Origin: Ophioderma brevispina
Lineage: Eukaryota > Echinodermata > Ophiuroidea > Amphilepidida > Ophiodermatidae
Direction: 5' to 3'
DNA length: 64,000 nucleotides
Assembly (NCBI GenBank): GCA_023653785.1
Contig: JAMKCH010014236.1
Location: 1 to 64,000 of the forward strand
The first letter of the stretch is position 1, and every line of letters begins with the position of its first letter. Positions 33,536 through 45,124 of the stretch are shown piece after piece. The position numbers and the translations under genes were made by a program. The notes beneath the pieces were generated by a model, which saw nothing but the letters and a program-made list of their open reading frames with translations, was not told where the DNA came from and searched no databases.

Positions 33536-34929
33536 TTGGACTACTAGAGACCTCTGCTCCCATTCAGCAAGAATAATCCATAATTGACCTGGATTTGTTT
33601 TGAGCTACTGAAGCATGAAAGACAAAGATGAGTTGGATCCCCTCTTGAAACGTGGCTTCTAGTCAATATGCATTGGGTGGGTTAACATTATACTGGTAAT
33701 TACTCAGTTAAGCCCACACACTTTTGGGGGGGCTTGATATTGTCTGATTTTTCTCTTTAAAATACTTTCTAACACAATATGGGCCCAGGGAAGTTACAGT
33801 TTCTACTATTTTTCAATTTTTAACTTTAGACCGTCATTTTTTTTTTAACCTTTTTATTTCCCCAACCACTTTTTTCGGCAGAGGGTGCCAGACCAGATAT
33901 ATTTAGTGGTGTTGGAATCATAAGCCATTGCATGTGGCCTACACTGTCCTGGACTAAACTCATGTCGTACTTAGGGCAGGGGGGGTTGGACAACGATCTG
34001 CTCGATTATTGGGCTTGGGATTTCCAAACGTCATTGGGAATTCTTATGTAATTTTCTATGGCAGGCCTCGTCCCAGTCAACATTGAAAATCACTTTTAAG
34101 CCTTCGTTCAATACTCTTCGTAATAGTAAATGTTAGGAAAAAAAAATCTGACTATTCAAAATAATCCGTCGGAGTTAGTGGATTAACCTAGACCCTGCTG
34201 CAAATAGTGTGTCATTTTCCCTAACTGGGGTCATTTAGATTTAAATTCGTGACCAGCTATAGCCTTAAGTCAAGTCTATGTGTGACCATTCGATAATGCG
34301 TAAGAGGCGCCCTCCTACCGTTAAGTCTTTGCATAAGACTACACTCGGGTTACGCCGGGAGTTGATGCTATTTGTTGCTGTTAGGTTGGCCATGTCCTAC
34401 CCCCCTTAATGGGGATAAATTTGTTCTTAAGTTTAAGCAAAACCACAAGACATTTCATATTAGGCTAAACATTACCCAAACTTGTGCTAGTGCCTGTCTT
34501 ACTAAAAAAAGTCAAAAAACGAGAGGAAATCCTCTTAAACAGGAAAGTTCACAGCCCTGATACATGAGTATGTCTGACCAAATTTTGAAAATTTCTAACC
34601 ATGTACATACAAATACACCTTTAAGACAGTGAATTTGGCATGTATATCGAGTCATTGGTTTTCACTACTTAATTGTACATACTTATACCTGAGGGATTTA
34701 TTGGCAGACAGTGTTTTTTATTTTTGTAAGGAACCACAAATGTTATACTAGAGTTTCTTTTAACATGCAGTTATTTGAGGAAAAAAAAATATAAATTTGA
34801 ACATTAACAATCACTGAAACTATGTTGCAATCTTGCCTTGCATTGAAATCTCTCCCTTGTTTAAACCCTAATTACCACAGATCTGTGCCTGGCCATCCTA
34901 TCACCTTATAACAAGGATAGCTCACAGCT

Positions 34930-35335
34930 TTGACCCATGCAATTGTCTCTTTTATTTTTAGAGCAAGTTTAATTTTAGCAGTGGCGAAACAATTTTGACA
35001 ACTGATATAATGTAGGGGCAATGTAAGAAAAGAGCTAATTACCTCTGCACAAAATCAGAAAAATCCTTGCCATATAGGCCTACAAAGGTCAAAATTTGTT
35101 ATTTATAGCACCCTCCTCTATATGCCTATTCCATAGAAAGACGTTGTGTAAAACTAATGGAGTTGTATGAACAATCGTATTGCCCGCAATGAAATTTCAT
35201 CAAATTTGACAGGATGTAGTTAGTGAATAAATAATCCAAATAAGTTGCAAAAGTGGTCGGCCATGATATTTTTTGTTTTTTATTCTTGTTTTGCGAAATA
35301 ATGAGACGTTCAACAGCTGTGTAGTACTATGTTGG
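34930..35335 (+). repeat. Dispersed repeat G, copy 2
   Basis: It aligns in direct orientation with 23040-23480 (for example TCTCTTTTATTTTTAGAGCAA, GCCATATAGGCCTACAAAGG, CTATATGCCTATTCC, AGGATGTAGTTAG). Ends unclear. Confidence 0.75.
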
Positions 35336-35568
35336 AGGACCTAAAAGGACCAGCTCCCTCCTGACCAGACACACTATCACATGGCTAATTATGATGTACA
35401 AAATTGAGTCAATCCTGGTAGACATTCAAACTGGGCAAAGGGACCATCTGACATCAACAACTAATGAAGGAACACACATCCCTATCATATCAACAACACT
35501 GCCTAGGACCCATATGCCTATAAACTGTGCTTGTTTCCATGGACCATGTGGGTTTGGAATGACCTCAC

Positions 35569-35957
35569 CAGTGGCGTAAACCAGTGCGGGGGGGGGGCAA
35601 GGCTCCCCCCCCGCCAGACTCAAAAAATCGGGAAAGAGGAGCCCAAAAATGAGAGGAAAAAAAGGGAGAGAGAAGAGGAAAAGAGAAAGAACAGAGGGAA
35701 AGGAGAAGGAGAGAAAAAAAGATGAGGGACGAAACGGAAGAAGAGAAAAAAGAAGGAAGAGAGAAAAGGGAAGGGAGGAACTTAAGGGCCCGTGTGTCCT
35801 CCCCCCCCCCCCCCTTCATAATTTTGAACTGACTGGGAAAAAATATGGGTCTACATGGCGAGCGGCGGCCAGACTGGAAAAAATTGGCGCCCGGGGAAAA
35901 ATCGGGAAAACGTCGTGAGTCTTGCCCCAAGGAGGCACAGTGTCTGGTTACGCCATG
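35569..35957. mobile_element. CAGTGGCGTAA-type element with purine tract
   Basis: It starts CAGTGGCGTAAACCAG and ends GTCTGGTTACGCCATG, an inverse over about 15 bases. Inside, a GGGGGGGGGCAAGG / CTCCCCCCCC hairpin is followed by about 160 bases of nearly pure purines (35635-35790) and a C run (35800-35813). It is a larger member of the type seen at 21312-21500, and its order matches the minus strand of 13960-14725. Open frames within are due to composition. Confidence 0.7.
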
Positions 35958-36184
35958 CCTCGCAACAGCATTCTGGACAGTAGCAATCTACAAATCTTCC
36001 GTATTGAACAAAGATACTCTGCTGAATGGACATATCACAAACCAAATTCTACCCAGTCATGTTCAACATCTACAGTTCCCGCAAATAAAATCGTGGACAG
36101 GTGGAAAATTACGCAAGTAGCAAAGATGTAATGTATGTGGTATTTACACAGCTATGTAAATGAGATTCAAGCATGTATGCTGGG

Positions 36185-36310
36185 TTCAAGCACGTATTCC
36201 AGCACGTTATTCCAGATCTGGAAATTTTGTACACAGAGTACCCTATGGTAAATATACAAAAATCTTTACTACATCAAACAAAAATCGGATTCATTAGTGC
36301 TGCAGCAACC
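36185..36310. mobile_element. Partial family D-like element with TTCCAGATCTGGAA palindrome
   Basis: TTATTCCAGATCTGGAAATTTTG is followed by ACACAGAGTACCCTATGGTA, AATATACAAAAATCTTTACTAC and ATCAAACAAAAATCGGATTC. This matches the copy at 59311-59675 around its TTCCGGATCCGGAA palindrome (ACACAGTATCCTATGGTACAA, GCGGCATCAAAGCGAAAATC). Element ends are not visible. Confidence 0.6.
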
Positions 36311-36499
36311 AACCATTGTAGGAGAGTGGTACCGGGGCCGGGATAATACACATTGTCATCACAGTAAAATTTACCGTAGGGATGTGGAGTATGAAAACGG
36401 GTGATGACACATTAAAGGTGGTGGTAATTTGCATACGACGCCAGTTTCAAAAAGGAAGCCATCTTAGCCCCAAACAAACACATAAGAAGACCATTTCGG

Positions 36500-36900
36500 T
36501 GTAAAAACTATTTTTTTCTGGGTCAAGGAGTTCAAAAACAGTTATTCTCCAAAACTATAAAATGTTGCATGGCCGATATTTTCCCAGATGGCTGACATTT
36601 TATTGACACAAAACCTTACATTTCTTAATATATAGCTATGAAGATTATTGTGGTGTTCAAAATTAAAGAATTTCTGGGTCAAGGAGTTAAAATAACCATT
36701 TACAAAAACTGTTAGATGAAGATAAAAGTAATGGCAGTTTCCATACGTCACTATTTTCAAGATGGTCAACATATAAATACAAAATCGTTTATAACTTATG
36801 CTATACAGCACCAGGTGACGATTTTGGTGACATAGTGATGTTTTAGGTCAAGGATTTAACAGCAATATTCTTATAAAACTGTCAGATGACCCGTGAGTAA
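36500..36900 (+). repeat. Diverged tandem units with TGGGTCAAGGAGTT
   Basis: The phrase (T)GGGTCAAGGAGTTnAAA occurs near 36521, 36678 and, altered, 36842 (TAGGTCAAGGATTTAA). Each is preceded by similar AT-rich text about 'cattttat..catacg..ttttcaagatgg'. The spacing of about 155-165 bases suggests three old tandem copies. An inverted trace (TTAACTCCTTGACCCGG) is at about 37380. Confidence 0.5.
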
Positions 36901-37739
36901 GTTATTCATGAACTTACCAATGTGACACCCCAAAATAGACACTTGGACTACTCTATATGTAATCACCCAAAACATATATCTCGAATTGCATGGGAATTTT
37001 GATAGGCCTGTATTATTTTAATAGAAAAAATATGATTTGTTGCTGTCAGATATGTCAAAAGTAAAATGGACCCGAATTTCGAACAATTACATGGTCCTGT
37101 CAATGGGCCAAACTATTGGTAGTCAATGTTTTGGGGTTTTCGTTCATAGGGGCAAAAGCGCAGTTAGGGGTTCTAAGGAGGAGTTACTGAGGTTTTGTGT
37201 TTTATTAAGTATCAAGCATCGGGGGTTAATATATTTATAAATTTCCAACCTTAAGCCTGAATGTAGTAAGTTAACACTCTCGGGTACTTGTACTTAAAAT
37301 ATTGGGTTATCTTGGAAAAAAGTGACAAATGCAAATCAACATCACTTTTATATTCATATTACAGTTTTGAAAAGAGTTTATTAACTCCTTGACCCGGAAG
37401 AAAGAGAGAAAACACTTCATTTTGACACCAAAATCTTCTTCTTAGGTTATATACTAAGAAAATATATGGTTTTCTTTGACGATATGTCGGCCATCTTGAG
37501 AAATAGCGTTTGTATATACATTTCCGTGACTCAGACATTTGCAATTGTTATATTGATCTCTTGATCCCGACAAGTAATTCACTCATTTTTTTTCCCAAAG
37601 AGTCAAGACCCTTGAGGTCAAATGTCAAGAGTCAAAATGGAAAAATTGAAGGGTCAAAATTGTTTTTATTGAAAATTGAAGTGTCAAAATTTTGTTCAGG
37701 TGTTTTTTAACCCCACGAGCTTTACACGGAAGCAAAGCA

Positions 37740-37905
37740 TGTGATACCTACCCTACTATATGGGACAATGATTATTTTCTGTAGAAAAATCCCCCTCCAG
37801 CCATATTAGAAAAAATCCCAATTTATTGGTTTCCCACGGAGGGGTAGACAAAGTCAAAAGGTCACCGGAGGCCACTCAAGGTGTTATGGCCCTCGAATTT
37901 GTAAA
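37740..37905 (+). repeat. Left direct repeat flanking the minisatellite
   Basis: It shares ACCTACCCTACTATATGGGA, ATTATTTTCT.TAGAAAAATC, CCCCTCCAGCCATATTAGAA and CAAAAGGTCACCGGAGGC with 38998-39165 in the same orientation. Confidence 0.8.
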
Positions 37906-38965
37906 TGATGGGGGAATGACCCTCTTTAATTCGTAAGAAAGACCCTTTAATTGGCAAAGGAATACCCCTTTAATTGGTGAATAAATTAAGGCGCTTTAAT
38001 GGTAAATAAAAGAATGACGAGTTAATTGAGTAATAAATGAATGACCTTTAATGTAAAATAAATGAATGACCCTTTTATTGGTTAATAAAATAAGAAGACC
38101 CTTTAATGGGTAAATTGAATGACCCTTTAATGTGTACTGAATGACCCTGTGAATTGCGTAATAAGGAAGGACCCTTTAATTGGTAAATGAAGGAATGACC
38201 CTTAAAGTGGTAAATGAAGGAATGACCATTTTAATTGGAATGAAGGAATGACCTCAATTGGTAATGAAGGAATGACCCTTTAATTGGTAATGAAGGAATG
38301 ACCCTTTAATTGGTAAATGAAGGATGACCCTTTATTGGTAAATGAAGGAAGACCCTTTTGTAAATGAAGGAGTGACCTTTAATGGTAAATAAAGGAAACG
38401 GACCTTTAATTGGTAAATGAGGAATGACCCTTTAATTGGTAAATGAAGGAATGACCCTTAATTGGCTAAATGAAGGAATGACCCCTTTAATTGGTAAATG
38501 AATGAATGACCCTTAATGGTAAATGAAGGAATGACCCTTTAATTGGTAAATGAAGGAATGACCCTTTAATTTGGTTAAATGAAGAATGACCCTTGTAATT
38601 GGTAAAGGAAGGAATGACCCTTTAATTGGTAATGAGGGAAGGAATGCCCTTTATTGGTAAAGGAAGGAATGAACCTTTAATTGGTAAATGAAGGAATGAC
38701 CATTTAATTGGAATAAAGAATGACCCTTTAATGGTAAACGAAGGAATGACCATTTATTGGGTAATGAAGGAATGACCCTTTAATTGGAATGAAGGAAGAC
38801 CCTTAATTGGTAAAGGAAGGAAGACCCTTAATTGGTAAATGAGGAATGACCCTTTAATGGTAAATAAAGGAATGAACCCTTTAATTGGTAAACGAAAGGA
38901 ATGGCCCCTTAATTGGTAAATGAAAGGAATTGACCCTTATTTTAAATGGTATTTGAAAAGGAAAT
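37905..38965 (+). repeat. Minisatellite, unit about 27 bp (AATGACCCTTTAATTGGTAA + ATGAAGG)
   Basis: There are about 35-40 head-to-tail units of AATGACCCTTTAATTGGTAA ATGAAGG. The middle (about 38160-38900) is the most regular; both edges are more diverged, as expected if exchange homogenises the centre. Single-base indels are frequent. No gene overlaps it. Confidence 0.9.
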
Positions 38966-38997
38966 GGAAATGGTCCCGTCTGTAACCCTTAATACAG

Positions 38998-39165
38998 ACA
39001 TGACCTACCCCACTATGGGACAATATTTTTATTTTCTAGTAGAAAAATCCCCCTCCCCTGCAGCCATATTAGAAAAATGCCAATTCATTTAAGTGGTTTT
39101 TCAAAGGAGAAGCAAAACGTCAAAAGGTCACCAGGAGGCATCAAGGGTTGTGTATGACGATGTAA
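38998..39165 (+). repeat. Right direct repeat flanking the minisatellite
   Basis: It is the copy of 37740-37905 on the other side of the array, including CCTACCCCACTATGGGACAA, AGCCATATTAGAAAAATGCC and GTCAAAAGGTCACCAGGAGG. Confidence 0.8.
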
Positions 39166-39189
39166 TAATCAATTCATGCCTAGAGTACT

Positions 39190-39425
39190 GAATGGCGGGG
39201 CTACTAATAATGAGCATGCCCAGAGCATCTAAGTCACCGTTGCAGTTAGGAATAAATTAATGCCTTGGCCTATGCACTGAGAGTCACCACATGGGCGGGG
39301 CTACTAATATGAGCATGCCCAGAGCATCTAAGTCACCGTTTGCAGTTAAGGAATCAATAAGCCTTGGCCTATGCATGAGGCGGTCACCCACATGGGCGGG
39401 GGTACTAAGTCACCGTTTCGTTAAA
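39190..39425 (+). repeat. Tandem duplication, about 110 bp, two and a part copies
   Basis: GGGCGGGGCTACTAATA.TGAG followed by CATGCCCAGAGCATCTAAGT, CACCGTT and GCCTTGGCCTATGCA occurs at about 39195 and 39292. A third shortened copy is at about 39395 (GGGCGGGGGTACTAAGTCAC). Confidence 0.85.
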
Positions 39426-39719
39426 TGCGAATATGCATATACACAAGTAACTTGTCGGTGACCGCGTGATGAATCTGAGCTTAGGGTATACTGGAGTGAT
39501 TTGACGCTTCACACGGACTTCATACTACATACACAATGCTCTCAAACAAATCAATAATAGCGATCTCCCCTTCTCAATGTCGATGGTACTTGTGCATTCA
39601 AGCAGACTAACAACAGAATTCTGTCACTCGTATTGATCGGCCATCTAATAGATGTTAGGACTTAAAACCCGTTACTTGTGCAGTAAGGCAGATCCAAAAT
39701 AGGATTTAATTGCGATCAC

Positions 39720-39992
39720 CTAGTATAGTCTTCTTGTCAAAGTATGTTGATGGTACTTAGACTTGCGAATATGGAATTCGTATGGGAAAACTTTAAAAGC
39801 CCACTCAGCTTGATTCTTGAAACTTTGATTGTGCAAAGAGCCGCGATCAAAAATGGACTTGTCGACTTTACGGGAACTTAGAGTATTGGGAAAGGAAATC
39901 GACTTCGGCCGACTTTTGAGATGCTTATGTTCAAAAACTCGCGGGTCAACATGACTCATTAATTTTTCACGCGGGTCAGAAAGAAAAGTCAA
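39720..39992 (-). CDS. Unidentified open frame, 90 codons
   Basis: The minus-strand frame encodes a Lys/Arg/His/Ser-rich stretch (for example KHLKSRPKSISFPNTLSSRK and RGSLHNQSFKNQAEWAFKV). It lies outside recognised repeats. No family match or splice context is visible; a chance frame is likely. Confidence 0.15.
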   Translation of the reverse strand: MTFLSDPREKLMSHVDPRVFEHKHLKSRPKSISFPNTLSSRKVDKSIFDRGSLHNQSFKNQAEWAFKVFPYEFHIRKSKYHQHTLTRRLY

Positions 39993-42171
39993 GAGTCAAT
40001 GACCTGGAACTCGGTCCCTGAAATACCTGCGAGAAATACAATTCCAGTAACAATAAGTCACCTAGTAGTGACTATTATCTTAAAATGGCGGCCATTTTGG
40101 AAAAAGTTGGTTTATGCAAAGTGCCATCCTTCATTGTTGTTTCATCACATATTTTCATGAACTATCACAACCAATGATCATTTTTAAGCGAGTTTGCAAA
40201 TGTTATTATTTCGGCCCTGGTTGAAATCTAAGGCCCTTTTCACCTGATGCTGCAGCACTGCATCTCACACTTTCAAAATTGAGCATTTTAGGTGATTACT
40301 TTGTTTTTTGGTTGATTAATTGGGCGAGGGTAGCCCGGGGCTACCCGCTCTATCGCTGGGTTTTGACTAATTTCAAAATAGCAGTGTTGCAGAAAAGATT
40401 CGTGGGCGTTTTTCATGTAAAATCTACATGTATGATAGTTTATGAAATGTTGTGCAATTTTTACGTCATATGGATATGTACTCAATAAGATAGGCCCAGC
40501 GAAAACATGAACGAACATTTACAAAAAGATTATTAATGTCAAAAGAGTAGGAAATAAAAGCGATCCACACTTCCACACATGCTTACCGCTGGAGCGGTAT
40601 GCACGAAAAACACGACGGGGTAACACTAAAATAAAAAATAAATGTATATAGAGGGCGTAACAGGCAACAGGGGGAGTGCGGCCAAGAAATCCCAAATTTA
40701 GACATCGCCATTGGCTTACTACGTAAAAACAAAATATTGACTGAGAAATTATGAAATTAGTATATGGGCCATTTTCAAAAAAGTAAAAAAGTTTTTATAA
40801 AAAATAAAGTTAATGGTATTGCAAATATCTTTACATTATCACGATAATCAACCCCTCCAAAGTTTGCAGTTGCAATTGCATAAATGAACATCTTTAATAT
40901 TTTGGGATAAAAACGTAAGATTTTTACACCATTTTGCCTCTTTAGTTTTATCATTAAAGAGCTTCTCATTTGTTGAAATTTAACTGCCTAAAGTATTGCA
41001 TGGACTTTCAATTTTCAGAATTATGTTGAAAAAAAATACAAATTTATAGGAAATAGACATGTAATTAACAAAGAATTTAATGACTGGATATGTCACACAC
41101 GTGGACCAAAATAACAAAACAAAGTTTTTATTACTATAAACCCACTGGCTCAGTAATGTTCATATTTCATGTCAAAAAGCCAGTTTAATATTTGTACCTT
41201 CCGTTTTCCAAAATATGGTTTAGATCTTTCCTCCTTCAAAAGTGATTGATGTGCTAATTCTGTTTTTAGATTTGAAGGACATAAAATTCTTTTCTGGTCA
41301 TATTGAAAAAGGTAGCACTGTTAATTTAATTTCAGTTACAATATGATGATCATTTTCAACAAGAAAACAAACACTAATTTCAATAAAGACTGGTGTAAAC
41401 TTGATTCCCATGTGTCTTTTGAAAGTTTGGGATGAAGTTGCCAAATCGAGCAGACTTGCATATTTCAACACAGGAAATCTGCATACATGGAGTGGCATTG
41501 CAGTAGCATTGCTCTGGCAAGTATTACTGAGACATTGAATGAAAGTGTTTGAAATAGTTGAGAATATGAAAATATACAAGTTTATTAATAACTTATTTTT
41601 GGTGCACATTAACCAATGTTATCATTTGTGTTATAAGTATATGGAGAGTTCTAACCACACTTAACCACCAATGTCACACACGTGTCCGTACTTAGTGATA
41701 TAAATTTTTTAAATTACCAAGTAAAGGTTTTGTTTGTGGTACTTTTAATTACCACATGTTGTAATGACAAAATGCCAATGCTTTCTGAAATAAATCAAGA
41801 ATGTGAGTACTTAAATATTCAAAGAATTGACCGTTGAAGTTTGAATTCTAAAACCCTTTTGTCTGAGGTCAGAAAACTTGACCGAACTTTATTGGCTCCA
41901 CCATGACAAAATAAAACCCAATCTGGCGAAAGTGGAAATATTATCTCGGGTTAGGGGGGGGGTGTGGTATAAAGTTATTTATTATACAAAAAGTAATAAC
42001 AGATTGGGATATGCAAAACAGCATTGGGTTGAAAATCAAAATTCCCATTTGTGGGTCACAAACACGACCGAAGAATGGCCCATATGTTGTCAAGGAATAT
42101 TTTTATTTGTAGTGTTTACAGTGATTTGGTGGTTAACAGCGTCTTAAATCGTTATGATTGCATTGAATGAA

Positions 42172-42350
42172 CGGATGGTTAAAGGGGGAGGTCCGATATA
42201 AGGATATGAAGTTTTCATCTGGATAGATCGCCTTCACACCAAAACCACATCTGTAAAATTTCGCGACGATATTTTCAATCCATTTGGCTGTGAGAGCGCT
42301 AAAAACGATTTTTGTAAGCCCCATAGAGTACTGTATACAATTAATGCTAA
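42172..42350 (+). repeat. Dispersed repeat L, copy 1
   Basis: It aligns with 60855-61045 in the same orientation (TTTTTCATCTGGATAGA, CTGTAAAATTTCGCG, CCCCATAGAGTACTGT). Class unknown. Confidence 0.75.
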
Positions 42351-42746
42351 ATAACCTCAGGATGTTGTTTTCTACCGGTAGGCCCAAAACCATCAGTCAT
42401 AGGTCAAAGTACGTCAAACAGCATAGCTAGGACAGAGTATCTCATTTTTAGTAGTGCTAGTGCATTTCCCCCGTGTGTGCCCTTTAACTAGATGAGTGTG
42501 ACCTTTGATTCATTTGTTTTAGTATTAGATAGATTGCAATTGGACACTTCCTTATAAGATGTGATATTTACGATTAAATACAGTGGAATGACATGGTAAG
42601 ATGTCATTGAGTGAACGAATGTTCTAAGTTGTATATGAATTGAATATTGCAATGGCGTGGATGAACATTTTAAAACATTTTGAAAAATTTAAGTCTTTGG
42701 GTGACAGAAGTAAAAGTTTAAGAAAATAAAATGAAGTATTGGGGAA

Positions 42747-42926
42747 ATGATGCTGAACGGGGGAGCTTTACATTTTGGGAAGGGCTTAAATTTTAAAACA
42801 GAATGTTATAGATCACGTGGGATGTTGTTGCCGAATCGGGAAAATACTTTCGTCCGTCGGCATGCAAAATATCCGGAATTACTTCTTCTAGTTCTGCTGT
42901 TGAGTCTGACAGTGGGCATGTTGGTG
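42747..42926 (+). CDS. Candidate first coding exon of a membrane protein
   Basis: This 60-codon frame from ATG at 42747 ends at a strong donor (ATGTTGGTG|gtaagt, 42926/42927) in phase 0. After a basic stretch (NRENTFVRRHAKYPE) comes a single hydrophobic segment, LLLLVLLLSLTVGMLV, directly before the splice site. That layout is typical of the cytosolic tail plus signal anchor of a type II membrane protein such as a Golgi glycosyl- or sulfotransferase. An alternative start is the Met near residue 26. The frame runs 12 codons past the donor to a stop. No downstream exon is identified, and the segment lies inside the large minus-strand intron, so it would be a nested gene on the opposite strand. 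Confidence 0.35.
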
Positions 42927-43538
42927 GTAAGTACAGCGTTGATGTTTCCCGAAAGGTGTAGTTAGTATGTTATTAGTATGTTTTGCCATTGTTTCCCTTT
43001 AAACATCGTAAATGTAAGAGGGATATGGAGCCCTGTTCACTCGGTGTTAAATATTTACGTTCATATATGCCTCGGCTAAGTATGTGAAAAAGTTCACAAT
43101 AAGGCAACTTGCAAAAACTCCCACAAAATGTCATCTTATTATCCCTTTCCATACCTTTTTCATGGATATTTCCTCTTGACTCGCCCTTTCATTTTTTAAA
43201 GGAATTTTTATTTTTAATACACACAAAAAAATATATTTCAAAATCTTGAGTCAGACTTTAATCAAATACCCTGACTGTTACTCAAAATTTGCCAGTTACA
43301 GATTAATTTTCCAGGCATTGCCACATGGTGTTACTAATTCTACTGAAGCTGGGGCATGCTCATTGCTATTGGATGACAGCCAGGATAAAGCCACAAGGGC
43401 TGCCAACTTTCTATGACATGTTTCAGTATTTTCAAGACTTAAAAATTATTATTTTCCAACATATTCGCTATTTTCACCAAAACATTCTGTATAAATTTGA
43501 CAGTATTCTCTAGAGCTTTTCAGTTTTTTCATGTAATT

Positions 43539-43539
<1 letters not shown>

Positions 43540-43576
<37 letters not shown>
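43540..43576. repeat. Poly-T tract, 37 bases
   Basis: An uninterrupted T run is followed by AAAA. It could be the A-tail of a minus-strand retroposed copy, but no body is recognised on its left. Confidence 0.9.
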
Positions 43577-43581
<5 letters not shown>

Positions 43582-43979
43582 TGGTAAAATTTAGCAATTC
43601 TTTACAATTTAATACACGTTAAAACACGTAATGTAGTGGATTTGAGATGGCTTTCCAAATATTTGCAGGTCATTGGGAAAGCCTTCTAAGGAAAACAACA
43701 ACCAAGATAGGACTGTTTAAATGCATTTAAAAAAAGGCTGATTCTGAATACCCCAATGAAAATAAATATTTTGAAATGTTTATAGGAAGAAGTCAAAACA
43801 AAGAAAACGAAAATTGACAACGATTATCATTTGGCGGCTGAGGCCACCTGCAGCAGTAAAGAGTTAAGTACTGTGAAAATCAGTTTCGATTTGGCAGCTC
43901 TGGCTTATAGTGCTTGTAAGAGTCAAAACAAAAAATGGCCACTGCCCAGAAGCCACAAGGGGCCATTAAAGAAACTATC

Positions 43980-44615
43980 AGTGATCCAAACAGAGGGTGT
44001 TTTGAATCAATCCCATGATTGCATAGCAATGTTCCTATACTGTACTGCACTAATAAAACCATGTCAGTACTTAGGGACAAAAAGTGTTGACAAAAGTTGA
44101 GAGAACCACAAGATATTTCATAATCATGACAAAAAACCAAGTACTAATCCTTTGTGGGCTAAAATGAGCATTAAAGTCAGGGTTTTTATGTGTTAAGAAT
44201 AGGAAGTTTTATAGGATCACATACCCTATGAAGTGAAATTTCCCAAAGCTGGTGCATTGTGGGATTGACTCACAACACCCGCTGTGATCCACCCAAAGAG
44301 TCAAACTATTTGAACTTCGCATGGAATGCGTAACAGTGAAGGAGAAGCCTTTCAATTCTGTGATTTTTTTTTGGCAAATGAAAACTTGAATTAAAGGGAG
44401 AAAACAGCAGCATTCAATGATGCGAATCTCCATTCAATTACGTGTTGTAGTAAGTGTCAGTACGGACACAAAAATGACTGAAATATCTGATTTTGTCCTT
44501 ATTAGGCTGCTTTTAGTCTTAGCACTTGTAGGGTATCATTAGCAAACCATACCTGTTACAAACATCAAAACTCTGATTTTTTGATGATTTTTTTTAATTT
44601 TCTTGATTTTTGCAA
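43980..44615. mobile_element. Family B element, copy 2, interrupted by a hAT-like element
   Basis: The left end AGAAACTATCAGTGATCC follows TTAA (43976-43979). After the insertion at 43990-44284 the family B interior resumes (AAAGAGTCAAACTATTTG, CTCCATTCAATTACGTG, TTTTGTCCTTATTAGGCTGC). The right inverted end is missing. A reverse family E fragment (about 44620-44737) follows instead. Confidence 0.75.
43990..44284. mobile_element. hAT-like element, copy 2 (295 bp)
   Basis: The ends are CAGAGGGTGTTTTGAATC and the inverse of CAGCGGGTGTTGTGAGTC. Flanking octamers TGATCCAA and TGATCCAC match at 7 of 8 positions. It is colinear with 688-1854 apart from the 870-bp insertion there. Both copies sit inside TTAA-flanked elements. 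Confidence 0.8.
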
Positions 44616-44619
44616 AAGT

Positions 44620-44737
44620 GGAGGGCAAAATCTCATATAGGCTGTTTGGTTTCAAAAGTTCAAAATAGGAGTTGATAAACAGATTCGAAGAAGTTTACAT
44701 TCCATAAGGAACACGATAGACATAAAACAAAGCACCT
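44620..44737 (-). mobile_element. Truncated family E element in reverse orientation
   Basis: On the minus strand it begins AGGTGCTTTGTTTTATGTCT then ATCGTGTTCC, matching the left end of family E. It abuts the next element at the shared TTAA 44738-44741. Its inner limit is unclear. Confidence 0.6.
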
Positions 44738-44741
44738 TTAA

Positions 44742-45087
44742 AGACCTATCAGTGAGTTTTCCCGAAGAGTCAAAATATTTATAATTGTGCAGGACTAGCT
44801 TGAAAACATGAAGGGCATGTCGTTTAGATTACTTTTCCAACTGAAGAATGTCAAAGGAATAAAACGGCAGTGTTCAAAGATGTGAGTTCCATTCATTACG
44901 TGTAGAGGAAGTGCCAGATGTAAAGTAATACACTAAAATTGACGATTTTGTCCTTATTAGGTTGCTTCTGGTCCTTACTACCATTTGCGGTCAGTTAGGA
45001 ATAGCCTGTACTTGTTCAGACATGCAAAAAACTGATTTTTGATAATTTTTTTCGGTTTTCTGATTTAGCAAATCACTGATAGTGCCT
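44742..45087. mobile_element. TTAA-flanked element, family B, copy 3
   Basis: It starts AGACCTATCAGTGAGTTT and ends with the inverse (AAATCACTGATAGTGCCT), with TTAA at 44738-44741 and 45088-45091. It is full length at 346 bp. It lies only about 30 bases from the donor site of exon C of the minus-strand gene. Confidence 0.9.
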
Positions 45088-45124
45088 TTAAGCTAATAAA
45101 TAGTGTCTTTTTGTACTTATTTAC

